Shown here: positions 1 through 6,031 of the stretch, piece after piece | Position numbering within the stretch: the stretch's first letter is position 1 | How the letters are laid out: each line of letters opens with the position of its first letter | NCBI GenBank assembly: GCA_031364965.1 | Contig: JANLXF010000170.1 | Location: 1 to 6,031, forward strand | Source of the DNA: JAOUEA01 sp031364965 | GTDB taxonomy: Bacteria > Actinomycetota > UBA4738 > HRBIN12 | Direction of reading: 5' to 3' | Length of the DNA: 6,031 bases | The notes under the pieces: generated by a model | Databases searched by the model: none | What the model was told of the DNA's origin: nothing | What the model saw: only the letters and a program-made list of their open reading frames with translations | Translations under genes and position numbers: made by a program

Positions 1-1
1 C

Positions 2-22
2 GCCGCCAACCCGGCCCTGGCC
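2..22 (+). other. Probable C-terminal end of a signal peptide
   Basis: The seven codons before the GTG at 23 are in frame and read AANPALA, followed by VNTPQP. A-L-A fits the AxA rule for signal peptidase I, with cleavage before the valine encoded by that GTG. The hydrophobic core and the n-region would lie upstream of the window, so this is a partial signal only. It explains why a very large extracellular-type protein appears to begin without an export signal. Confidence 0.55.
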
Positions 23-3000
23 GTGAACACGCCGCAACCGATCGTGGTCTCCGCGAACCCCGCGAACTGGACGCCGCACGTCCTCGACGGGATCGTGAAC
101 ACGATCGTCCCCGTCGGGGATCAGATCGTCGCCGGCGGCACCTTCACGCAGGTGAAGGAGCCGGGCGGGCCGATCCTCGCGCGGACGAACATCTTCGCCT
201 TCGACGCGACGACCGGGGCGATCGATCCGAACTTCGCCCCGGTGCTGGACGGGGAGGTGCTCTCGCTCGCGACCGACGGCTCGGGTACCTCGGTGTTCGT
301 CGGCGGCGCCTTCTCGACCGTCAACGGCGTGGTGTCTCGGCGGCTGGCCAAGCTCGACACCGCGACCGGACAACGGCTGACGGCGTTCAAGGGCAAGATC
401 AACAGTGGCGCGGCGATCTACGACATGGTCGTGCGGAACAACAAGCTCTACATCGGCGGCACGTTCTCGATCGTCAACAAGCTGCCGCGCGAGCGCATCG
501 CGGCTTTCGACCTCCCGGCGGGAACGATCGACCCGAACCTGACCGTGGCCTTCGCCGGCAAGCACAACGACGGGACGACCCGTGTCCACAAGTTCGACAT
601 CTCGCCCGACGGTACCAAGCTCCTGGCGATCGGGAACTTCCTGACGGCCGACGGGCTGCCGCGGGAGCAGGTCGCGATGCTCGACCTCACGACCACGCCG
701 GTGAGCGTCGCCAACTGGCAGACGAGCCGGTACACGAACGCGTGCAGCTCGCGGTTCGACACCTACCTCCGCGATGTCGACTTCGACCCGACGGGCCAGT
801 ACTTCGTGATCGGGACGACCGGCGCCTGGTTCGGTGGTCCCGGCGCGGGCGTGCTCTGCGACACGGTGACCCGCTGGGCGACGAACGCCACGGGCTCGGC
901 CCTGCAGCCGGAATGGATCGACTACACCGGTGGCGATACGACCTTCAGCGTCGCGGTCACCGGCACGGCGGTCTACGTCGGCGGCCACCAGCGCTGGTGG
1001 AACAACCCCTTCGCGGGCGACCAGCCCGGCCCCGGCGCGGTCTCGCGTCCGGGCATCGCGGCCCTGGACCCGCTCAACGGCATCCCGTTCCGCTGGAACC
1101 CCGTCCGCGACCCGCGCGGCCTGGGCGTGCAGTCCCTCGTCTCGACCGACCAGGGCCTGTGGGTCGGATCCGACACCGCGAACATCGGGGGTGAGTATCA
1201 CAGCGAGATCGCCTTCATGCCGCTCGAAGGTGGCTCGGCCGTGCCCAAGCACGTGAACTTCGATCTGCCGAACGAGCTCTACTCGCTCCCCTCGAGCGCG
1301 ACCTGCCCGCAGGCCGACGCCTCGATCCTGTACCGGGTGAACGCGGGCGGCGACGCCGTCGCGTCGCAGGACTGCGGCCCGGGTTGGGCGACCGACACAT
1401 CGACGTCGCCGAGCGCATTCCACAACACCGGCAGCAGCACCGAGTCGAGCAGCGGCGTGACGCCGAACGGCTCGGTGCCCGCCACCACCCCCGACGCCGT
1501 CTTCAACACCGATCGTCAGGACCCCAACGGCGGCAACGAGATGACGTGGAGCTTCCCCGTGCCGAGCGGGCGTTCGCTGAAAATCCGGCTGTACTTCGCC
1601 AACCTTTGTGGCTGCTCCCAGCAGATCGGACGCCGCATCTTCAACGTCGCGATCGACGGATCGAGCGTGCTCGCCAACTACGACATCTCGGCCGACGTGG
1701 GCCACAAGGTCGGAGTGATGAAGGAGTTCACCCGAACGAGCGACGGCTCGCTCGATATCCAGTTCACGCACGGCAGCCAGCGCGACCCGCAGATCAATGC
1801 GATCGAGATCATCGATACCGGCATCGCGCCGCCTCCTCCCGGGAGCGGGGCCGAGTACCTCGCGCACCGTTCCTTCACCGGCACGTCCTCAGGTTCGACG
1901 ACCCAGCTCGCCACCCCCGGCATGGACTGGTCGGGGGCCCGTGGCGCGTTCTTCACGAACGGGAAGATCTACGCCGGATGGAACGACGGCACCTTCACCT
2001 CGCAGACGTTCGATGGCTCGACGGTCGGACCGAAGCAGCTCATCACCCTGAACGGGGTGACGGGCAGCTACTGGCCGGTCTCGAACCTCACCGGCCTGGC
2101 CCTCGACAACGGCCGTCTCTACTACACGGTCGCCGGTGACGCCCGCCTGTTCTTCCGCTACTTCACGCCGGAGAGCGACGTTGTGGGTGCGGAGACGTTC
2201 GTGGCCAGCGGCAACGGCGACGGCTTCAGCTGGAGCGACGTGAGCGGCATGACGCTCTCCAGTGGACAGCTGTTCTTCGCCCGTACCAACGGCACCCTTT
2301 CGTCCGTGGCCTGGGTGAACGGAAGACCCTCGGGCGCCATCAGCACGATCAGCGGCCCCGCGATCGACGGGAAGAACTGGACCTCGCGCGGGATGTTCGT
2401 GTGGGGTCAGAGCTCGGACCGGACGCCCCCGACCGTGCCGGGAACTCCCTCAGGCGTGTCGACCACGACCACGACGATCGACCTCACCTGGGCTGCCTCG
2501 ACCGACGCGGTGAGCCAGTTGATCAGCTACCACGTCTACCGTGATTCCGATCCTGCGCCGATCGCCACGGTGGCGAGCACCTCCACGGGCACGGTCTCCT
2601 ACGTCGACGTGGGCCTTGCCTCGTCGAGCAGCCACACCTATCGGGTGAGCGCGATCGACGAGGCGGCGAACGAGAGCACGCTGAGCGGCGCCTCCGCGCC
2701 GATCCAGGTGCTCGCGCCCGACCTGAACCCGCCGTCGGTTCCGGGAACGCCCACCGGCGTGGCCTCGGGCAAGACGAAGATCGCCCTCACCTGGGCGGCA
2801 TCCACCGACGACAGCGGCAGCCCGATCACGTACCGGATCTACCGCGACGGCGACCCCACCCCGGTGGGCAGCACCACCAGCGCCTCCGCCACGACAGTCG
2901 TGTACGAGGACATCGGCATCGAGGTGGCAAGCAGCCACATGTACACCGTCGATGCCGTGGACGAGTCGGGTAACCCGAGCGCACAGAGCGCGGCTTCCGA

Positions 3001-3568
3001 CCCGATCAGCTCGGGCGGCACCTTCTGGTCCGACGGGTTCGACTCGGCCGACTTCTCAGCCTGGACCGCCGTCACGAGGATGTCGATCGATGGTGGTCTC
3101 GGCGGGGCCGCGCCCCCGAGCGCGTTCGCGAGCCCCGTCGCCCAGAGCGCCTTCGCCACGAAGACGCTCGGCGCCGACTTCCCCTCGATCTGCCTGAGCG
3201 CGAACGTCAACGTGACGAACCGCGGGACGGCGGCGCTCGACCTGCTGCGGCTGCGAACGGCCGGCAACGGGAACATCGGGCGGGTGCTGCTGAACGCGAG
3301 CGGCATCCTGCAGGTGAAGTCCGACGTCTCGAGCACGGTGAAGGGGTCGGGACAGAGCCTCGCTCCCGGGTGGCACGCGATCGAGGTCTGCATGGTCGTG
3401 GGGACCACCGGTACCTGGGATCTCTACCTCGACGGCTCGCAGGTCATCACGGGATGGGTCGCCAACACCGGCACGACGCCGGTCGGACGCATCCAGATCG
3501 GCGACAGCGTGGCCAAGACTTTCACGGTGAACTTCGACGACGTGGTCGTCGACGGGTACCCCGGCTAA
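2..3568 (+). CDS. Large secreted modular protein: beta-propeller, malectin, Trp-anchored repeats, two FN3 domains, LamG-like end (5'-partial)
   Basis: The frame is open from the window edge to TAA at 3566-3568. A GTG at 23 would give 1181 residues, but the codons before it read AANPALA, like the end of a signal peptide, so the true start is probably upstream. Residues below count from that GTG. Residues 1-405 form a propeller with repeated (V/I)xxGGxF strands, each followed by an AFDxxTG-like turn. Residues 434-597 resemble a malectin domain (YRVNAGGDAVA, then MTWSFPVPSG, IRLYFAN, RRIFNVAIDG, INAIEI). A PPPPG linker leads to a second beta-repeat module at 607-797. Two FN3 domains follow (about 801-897 and 902-997), then a jellyroll/LamG-like domain (1000-1181, with DGFDSADFSAW and WDLYLDG). 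There is no LPXTG motif or C-terminal membrane helix, so the product is probably released or held by binding. The eight cysteines are an even number, consistent with disulfides outside the cell. No catalytic motif was recognised. A surface or extracellular glycan-binding role is inferred. It is convergent with the flippase operon. Confidence 0.85.
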   Translation, partial: AANPALAVNTPQPIVVSANPANWTPHVLDGIVNTIVPVGDQIVAGGTFTQVKEPGGPILARTNIFAFDATTGAIDPNFAPVLDGEVLSLATDGSGTSVFVGGAFSTVNGVVSRRLAKLDTATGQRLTAFKGKINSGAAIYDMVVRNNKLYIGGTFSIVNKLPRERIAAFDLPAGTIDPNLTVAFAGKHNDGTTRVHKFDISPDGTKLLAIGNFLTADGLPREQVAMLDLTTTPVSVANWQTSRYTNACSSRFDTYLRDVDFDPTGQYFVIGTTGAWFGGPGAGVLCDTVTRWATNATGSALQPEWIDYTGGDTTFSVAVTGTAVYVGGHQRWWNNPFAGDQPGPGAVSRPGIAALDPLNGIPFRWNPVRDPRGLGVQSLVSTDQGLWVGSDTANIGGEYHSEIAFMPLEGGSAVPKHVNFDLPNELYSLPSSATCPQADASILYRVNAGGDAVASQDCGPGWATDTSTSPSAFHNTGSSTESSSGVTPNGSVPATTPDAVFNTDRQDPNGGNEMTWSFPVPSGRSLKIRLYFANLCGCSQQIGRRIFNVAIDGSSVLANYDISADVGHKVGVMKEFTRTSDGSLDIQFTHGSQRDPQINAIEIIDTGIAPPPPGSGAEYLAHRSFTGTSSGSTTQLATPGMDWSGARGAFFTNGKIYAGWNDGTFTSQTFDGSTVGPKQLITLNGVTGSYWPVSNLTGLALDNGRLYYTVAGDARLFFRYFTPESDVVGAETFVASGNGDGFSWSDVSGMTLSSGQLFFARTNGTLSSVAWVNGRPSGAISTISGPAIDGKNWTSRGMFVWGQSSDRTPPTVPGTPSGVSTTTTTIDLTWAASTDAVSQLISYHVYRDSDPAPIATVASTSTGTVSYVDVGLASSSSHTYRVSAIDEAANESTLSGASAPIQVLAPDLNPPSVPGTPTGVASGKTKIALTWAASTDDSGSPITYRIYRDGDPTPVGSTTSASATTVVYEDIGIEVASSHMYTVDAVDESGNPSAQSAASDPISSGGTFWSDGFDSADFSAWTAVTRMSIDGGLGGAAPPSAFASPVAQSAFATKTLGADFPSICLSANVNVTNRGTAALDLLRLRTAGNGNIGRVLLNASGILQVKSDVSSTVKGSGQSLAPGWHAIEVCMVVGTTGTWDLYLDGSQVITGWVANTGTTPVGRIQIGDSVAKTFTVNFDDVVVDGYPG
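125..1222 (+). repeat. Six-fold protein repeat: blades of the N-terminal beta-propeller
   Basis: Coding repeat within the secreted protein. The blade strand recurs as IVAGGTF (residues 35-41), VFVGGAF (91-97), LYIGGTF (142-148), LLAIGNF (200-206), VYVGG (317-321) and LWVGS (379-383). After most strands comes a second signature with a conserved aromatic or Leu followed by Asp: AFDATTG (59-65), KLDTATG (110-116), AFDLPAG (161-167), MLDLTT (219-224) and ALDPLNG (347-353). The fifth is degenerate (RWATNATG, 284-291). Spacing is about 51 residues for the first blades and about 58-64 later, where loops are longer. The pattern resembles delta-60-repeat or PQQ-like propellers common in actinobacterial secreted proteins. 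The family assignment is from memory, not a search. Confidence 0.7.
1928..2407 (+). repeat. Four-fold Trp-anchored repeat of about 50 residues (second propeller-like module)
   Basis: Coding repeat in the middle of the secreted protein. Tryptophans at residues 636 (MDWSG), 684 (SYWPV), 737 (FSWSD) and 786 (KNWTS) are spaced 48, 53 and 49 residues. After the first three comes a matching strand: NGKIYAGWNDGTF (646-658), NGRLYYTVAGDARLFFRYF (696-714) and SGQLFFARTNGTLSSVAW (747-764). The fourth unit is short, ending with GMFVWG (790-795) just before the FN3 domains. The periodicity suggests beta-propeller blades or a related all-beta fold. I know of similar segments in actinobacterial secreted proteins but cannot name a defined family. 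Confidence 0.6.
2423..3013 (+). repeat. Tandem pair of fibronectin type III domains
   Basis: Two adjacent coding units in register, offset by 101 residues (303 bases). Unit one begins PPTVPGTPSGV and unit two PPSVPGTPTGV. Each then shows the B-strand LTWAASTD (core Trp at residues 823 and 924), a central Y-x-x-YRD strand (YHVYRD, YRIYRD) and a late Y-x-V-x-A-x-D strand followed by a short turn (residues 873-885 and 974-985). These are diagnostic FN3 features. The clear sequence similarity suggests internal duplication. Such domains usually act as spacers between catalytic or binding modules in secreted bacterial proteins. Confidence 0.85.
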
Positions 3569-3585
3569 CGGCGGACCCGGTCAGC

Positions 3586-3607
3586 CTCTCCCCTGGCTCG
3601 GGGAGAG
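3586..3607. terminator. Hairpin shortly after the secreted-protein stop codon
   Basis: CTCTCCCC at 3586-3593 pairs perfectly with GGGGAGAG at 3600-3607 around a six-base loop (TGGCTC). It begins 17 bases after the TAA of the large secreted protein. It has no following T tract, which is common for terminator-like hairpins in GC-rich actinobacteria. It probably acts together with the stronger hairpin just downstream. Confidence 0.5.
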
Positions 3608-3611
3608 ACCT

Positions 3612-3639
3612 CGAAGGGGGCGCTCCGGCGCCCCCTTCG
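3612..3639. terminator. Strong intergenic hairpin, likely bidirectional terminator
   Basis: CGAAGGGGGCGC at 3612-3623 is perfectly complementary to GCGCCCCCTTCG at 3628-3639, giving a 12-bp stem closed by the tetraloop TCCG, with a possible T-G wobble extending it at 3611/3640. It lies between two convergent genes, so it could end transcripts from either strand. No T run follows on either strand, so classic U-tract termination is not shown. The right arm overlaps a weaker alternative stem (GGCGC 3639-3643 with GCGCC 3649-3653). Confidence 0.7.
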
Positions 3640-3669
3640 GCGCGCCCGGCGCCGAGGAAGACCGCCGGT

Positions 3670-3697
3670 GCCTCGCCCATCAAGCGGCGGGCGAGGC
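3670..3697 (-). terminator. Hairpin spanning the flippase stop codon
   Basis: GCCTCGCCC at 3670-3678 pairs perfectly with GGGCGAGGC at 3689-3697 across a ten-base loop. Read on the minus strand, the stem begins in the last codons of the flippase gene and its TGA (3682-3680) sits in the loop. A weakly pyrimidine-rich stretch (TCTTCCTC) follows shortly after. It may be a terminator or a 3'-end protecting structure, but a chance palindrome in GC-rich coding DNA is possible. Confidence 0.35.
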
Positions 3698-5251
3698 CTT
3701 GCCGGCACGGGGGCGCAGCGAAGCGACGAGCTGCTGCAGCTGGAGAACGCCGCGCATCCGCCACAGGACCGCCGCGTACATCGAGCACGACACCACCGCG
3801 AACACGGCCATGCTGGACACCGTCGGGCCGAGTGCGGCGCGGCAGAGGATCCCCACGCCCCCGAAGATCGGGACCGACGCGAGCGCGGCGGCCTTGAACC
3901 CCGGCCCGAAAGGCGTGAGCCCGAGGAACCGCGACACCTGGATCAGCGGGAGGATGTTGCGGACGAGGATGCTCACGAACCAGGCGACGGCGCTCCCCGT
4001 GATCCCGAACCGCGGGATCAGCGCGAGGTTCAGGACGACGTTCAAGATCAGGGCGACGATCGTGTTCGCGGCGCTCCACCAGCTCCTGCCGCCCATCAGC
4101 AGCACGACGTCGACCGGGCCGCACGCCATGCTGACGAGCATCGCGAGGGACAAGATCACGAGCACCGGCCCGCCGGTGGTGAACGACGCGCCGAAGACGA
4201 GCACGAGCACGGGAGCGAAGATCGCCATCGTCAGGTAGATCGGCCACGACATCACCATGAGCCAGGTGGTCGCCGCCTGGTACACGGCTTCGGCCCGGTC
4301 GTGTTCGCGCGCCGCGAGCAGGCTCGAGATCTGGGGCGCGATCGCCTGCACCATCGCCTGCAAGATCGCCTGTCCCACCACGATGTACCGGCTCGAGGCG
4401 GTGTACACGGCCGCCTCGCCGGAGGATCGCAGGGCCCCGATCAGCAGGGTGTCGAGCCACAGGATCATGACCTGGAACACCCCGGCCAGACCCCGTGGGG
4501 CCGTGAACCGCCAGAACTCGGAGAAGAGCTGCGGCGCCGGCGTGACTTCGCGACCTCGCATGTGCCGCTCCGACCGTCGCTCCAGCACGAGGAGCCACGT
4601 CACCGCCGCCACGAAGCTGAGCCCGATCGGAAGTCCGTAGGCGAGGGCGAAGGCGCCCGAGCCCGCCGCCATCACGACCGCCGCCAGCGCCATCACGCAC
4701 TGACCGAGCGGCTTGAAGATCTTGTCGACCGTGACCGACGGGATCATCGTCCCGAACCCTCTCGTGCCGGAGATCGCGACGGTGTTGATCGCGGACAGCG
4801 GCAGGAACAGGATCAGCAACCGGATGTACGGTTCGAGCGCTCCCGCCTCGTCACCCTTGCCGAACAGGTGCGACAGCGGCTGCGCGTACACCAACCCGAT
4901 CAGCGCGAGCCCGACGCCCGCGATCACGACCGGGATCAGCGCCACGACCAGCGTCCAGCGGATGTCGTGCACGCGGTCGAGCGTGCGGTAGCGCGCGATC
5001 ATGCGCACGAGCCCGGTATCGGCCCCGAGCTCGGCCGTGTTGCTCGCGATCACGAACAGCGCCACCGCCTCGAAGAACACCCCGGCGGCGTCCTTGCCGA
5101 CCCCCCGCGTGACGATGATCACGAGCACGAAGTTCAAGACGCCGTACGCCACGCTGCCGGCGAGGTTCATCGCGCCGCCGCGCGCGAGCCGGGAGAGATC
5201 TCGAGACGGATCGCCCGTGGCCGGGGGCGGGGCCGGCTCCTGGCCGCTCAC
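3680..5251 (-). CDS. MOP-superfamily (Wzx-type) polysaccharide/lipid-linked glycan flippase
   Basis: This 523-residue integral membrane protein has about 14 hydrophobic segments (roughly residues 29-47, 59-80, 100-122, 143-162, 182-198, 200-223, 253-273, 285-305, 327-354, 362-386, 393-412, 416-438, 452-470, 478-497). That count and length fit MOP/Wzx oligosaccharide exporters, which flip lipid-linked sugar repeat units across the cytoplasmic membrane. The N-terminal pattern RLARGGAMNLAG followed by a hydrophobic helix and VTRGVGKDAAG, the region around APRGLAGVFQVMILWLD, and the late NVVLNLALIPRFGITGSA segment are typical of the family. The start is taken as the GTG at 5251-5249, which overlaps the sulfotransferase stop. 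It keeps the conserved RLARGGA segment, which the internal ATG (5169-5167, no Shine-Dalgarno seen) would lose. The substrate cannot be read from sequence; the neighbouring sulfotransferase suggests a sulfated glycan or glycolipid. A MurJ-type role is less likely, as no peptidoglycan genes are visible. Confidence 0.88.
   Translation of the reverse strand: MSGQEPAPPPATGDPSRDLSRLARGGAMNLAGSVAYGVLNFVLVIIVTRGVGKDAAGVFFEAVALFVIASNTAELGADTGLVRMIARYRTLDRVHDIRWTLVVALIPVVIAGVGLALIGLVYAQPLSHLFGKGDEAGALEPYIRLLILFLPLSAINTVAISGTRGFGTMIPSVTVDKIFKPLGQCVMALAAVVMAAGSGAFALAYGLPIGLSFVAAVTWLLVLERRSERHMRGREVTPAPQLFSEFWRFTAPRGLAGVFQVMILWLDTLLIGALRSSGEAAVYTASSRYIVVGQAILQAMVQAIAPQISSLLAAREHDRAEAVYQAATTWLMVMSWPIYLTMAIFAPVLVLVFGASFTTGGPVLVILSLAMLVSMACGPVDVVLLMGGRSWWSAANTIVALILNVVLNLALIPRFGITGSAVAWFVSILVRNILPLIQVSRFLGLTPFGPGFKAAALASVPIFGGVGILCRAALGPTVSSMAVFAVVSCSMYAAVLWRMRGVLQLQQLVASLRPRAGKASPAA
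5248..5251 (-). promoter_or_regulatory. GTGA stop/start overlap coupling sulfotransferase to flippase
   Basis: On the minus strand the four bases GTGA hold both the GTG start of the flippase (5251-5249) and the TGA stop of the sulfotransferase (5250-5248). The preceding bases are C/G-rich with no clear AGGAGG-type ribosome binding site. Flippase translation therefore probably depends on ribosomes finishing the upstream gene. This supports one operon; its promoter is beyond the right edge. Confidence 0.7.
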
Positions 5252-6031
5252 GGGGCGGGCCGCTGGGTCACGCTGACATCGCCGGTCGGGTAGCCGTAGC
5301 GCGCCCGCCACGGCGCGGTCAGCGCCGACACCCACCTGCGGTCGGCTGCCGGCAGCTCCGTTCGCCACGACTCGTCACGGCGGATCTGCATCGAGCCTTG
5401 CGTGAACCGCATCGGGTTCCCTCCCACGGTGTGGTCCACCCCCATCGCGACGTTCCCGCCGTCGATGAACGACAGGTCGTGCGGATCCTCGGGGCGCACG
5501 TGCGTCACGATCCGGCGCACCGTGGCTTCGGGCTCAGCCACCAGATCCTCGTAGCGCACCCGGAGGTACGGCACGCCGGCGGCCCGCAGGAACGAGGTCA
5601 TCGAGTTGTACAGGTCGTACCTGGCGGCGGCCGACCAGGGCCGGTACACGAGCATCTTCTCGCCCGTGTTCGGATCCTTCACCACGTCCTTCTGCCAGGA
5701 GTAGGCGACCCCGCGGGGGTCGCGCACGAGGTGGATCACCCGCGGATCGACCGCCTCCATGCGCCGCAGGATGAACGCGTGCGACGGGAGCTTCGAGGAG
5801 TCGACGACGACCGACGCGCCCGCCACGTCGGCGATCGACGAATAGAGCGGCGCGAGATACGACTCGTAGCGCGCGAGCCGGGCGCGCCATGAGCCCGGCA
5901 GCACCGGCGACGCGAGCGCCAGCGTCGACCAGCCACGGTCGAGTGAATTCCGCAGGCGCATGACATCGTCGACATCGACCCGGTCCCAGCCTCCGAAGGC
6001 GCGAGCGCCCACCTCTGTCCAGAACGGGCAG
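5248..6031 (-). CDS. PAPS-dependent sulfotransferase family protein (5'-partial)
   Basis: The last 260 residues of a sulfotransferase lie in the window. Translation stays open past the GTG at 6012 and reads CPFWTE before it. CPFW matches the C-P-F-W element that follows the P-loop in many bacterial sulfotransferases, so the N-terminus, including the 5'-phosphosulfate-binding P-loop, is off the window. Counting from the 6012 GTG: VVVDSSKLPSH (68-78) precedes HLVRDPRGVAYSW (94-106), the 3'-phosphate-binding region with the expected Arg and Ser. RYEDLVAEP (153-161) and a C-terminal H-x-x-x-GNP-x-R element (194-202) followed by D-x-x-W (213-216) are also family features. The enzyme would move sulfate from PAPS to a hydroxyl or amine of an acceptor, probably a glycan or glycolipid given the coupled flippase. 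The protein is soluble in appearance, with no membrane segment. The acceptor cannot be determined. Confidence 0.85.
   Translation of the reverse strand, partial: CPFWTEVGARAFGGWDRVDVDDVMRLRNSLDRGWSTLALASPVLPGSWRARLARYESYLAPLYSSIADVAGASVVVDSSKLPSHAFILRRMEAVDPRVIHLVRDPRGVAYSWQKDVVKDPNTGEKMLVYRPWSAAARYDLYNSMTSFLRAAGVPYLRVRYEDLVAEPEATVRRIVTHVRPEDPHDLSFIDGGNVAMGVDHTVGGNPMRFTQGSMQIRRDESWRTELPAADRRWVSALTAPWRARYGYPTGDVSVTQRPAP

Noticed and set aside
1384..2139. Plus-strand open frame of 251 codons inside the secreted-protein gene
   Set aside because: It is a frame-shifted shadow: Arg/His-rich product without motifs, while the main frame carries continuous malectin and repeat signatures across the same bases.
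2423..3013. Direct DNA repeats resembling a mobile or CRISPR-type array
   Set aside because: Only two units of 303 bases, in frame and coding FN3 domains. There are no short identical repeats with spacers, no terminal inverted repeats and no transposase.
3522..4700. Second minus-strand open frame overlapping the flippase
   Set aside because: It is Arg/Gly-rich low-complexity translation in another frame of the flippase gene, with no start context or recognisable motif.
5195..5213. Small palindromes around GAGATCTCGAG as a possible operator
   Set aside because: They lie within the flippase coding sequence, are only 6-8 bases long, and no promoter or regulator gene is nearby; chance is the simplest explanation.
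3668..5293. Long plus-strand open frame (541 codons) opposite the flippase
   Set aside because: Its product is almost entirely Arg, His, Asp, Glu, Gln and Pro with no domain-like pattern, as expected for the complement of a GC-rich membrane-protein gene. The minus strand encodes a coherent 14-helix flippase.
5249..5368. N-terminal extension of the flippase to an upstream start at 5368
   Set aside because: The extra 39 residues overlap the conserved sulfotransferase C-terminus, show no family resemblance, and are made unnecessary by the GTGA overlap start at 5251.
5398..5892. Plus-strand open frame opposite the sulfotransferase
   Set aside because: Its product is His/Arg/Val-rich without domains and is explained by the codon bias of the sulfotransferase on the other strand, which has clear catalytic-family motifs.

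Overview
The window is GC-rich with strong G/C preference at third codon positions. Together with GTG starts, an actinobacterial style of secreted modular protein and an actinobacterial type of sulfotransferase, this suggests a member of the Actinomycetota (inference; no rRNA or other phylogenetic marker is present). It reads as ordinary chromosomal DNA from a cell-surface glycan region: there are no transposases, integrases, tRNAs or CRISPR repeats.

Layout: (1) Positions 2-3568, plus strand: one very large secreted mosaic protein whose N-terminus lies outside the window. In order it has the end of a signal peptide, a propeller of about six blades with a (V/I)xxGGxF signature, a malectin-type carbohydrate-binding domain, a second set of about 50-residue Trp-anchored beta repeats, two tandem fibronectin type III domains and a C-terminal LamG-like jellyroll. 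(2) Positions 3569-3679: a short convergent intergenic region with strong terminator-like hairpins. (3) Positions 3680-5251, minus strand: a 14-helix MOP-superfamily (Wzx-type) polysaccharide/lipid-linked glycan flippase. (4) Positions 5248-6031, minus strand: a PAPS-dependent sulfotransferase, cut by the right window edge and translationally coupled to the flippase by a GTGA overlap.

How they may work together (inference): the sulfotransferase and flippase form an operon that would modify a glycan or glycolipid with sulfate and move it across the membrane. The convergent secreted protein carries several carbohydrate-binding-type folds and could bind extracellular or surface glycan. No completely new system can be demonstrated. 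The most interesting points are the two-propeller/malectin/FN3/LamG architecture next to glycan sulfation and export genes, and the regular four-fold Trp repeat of the middle module.
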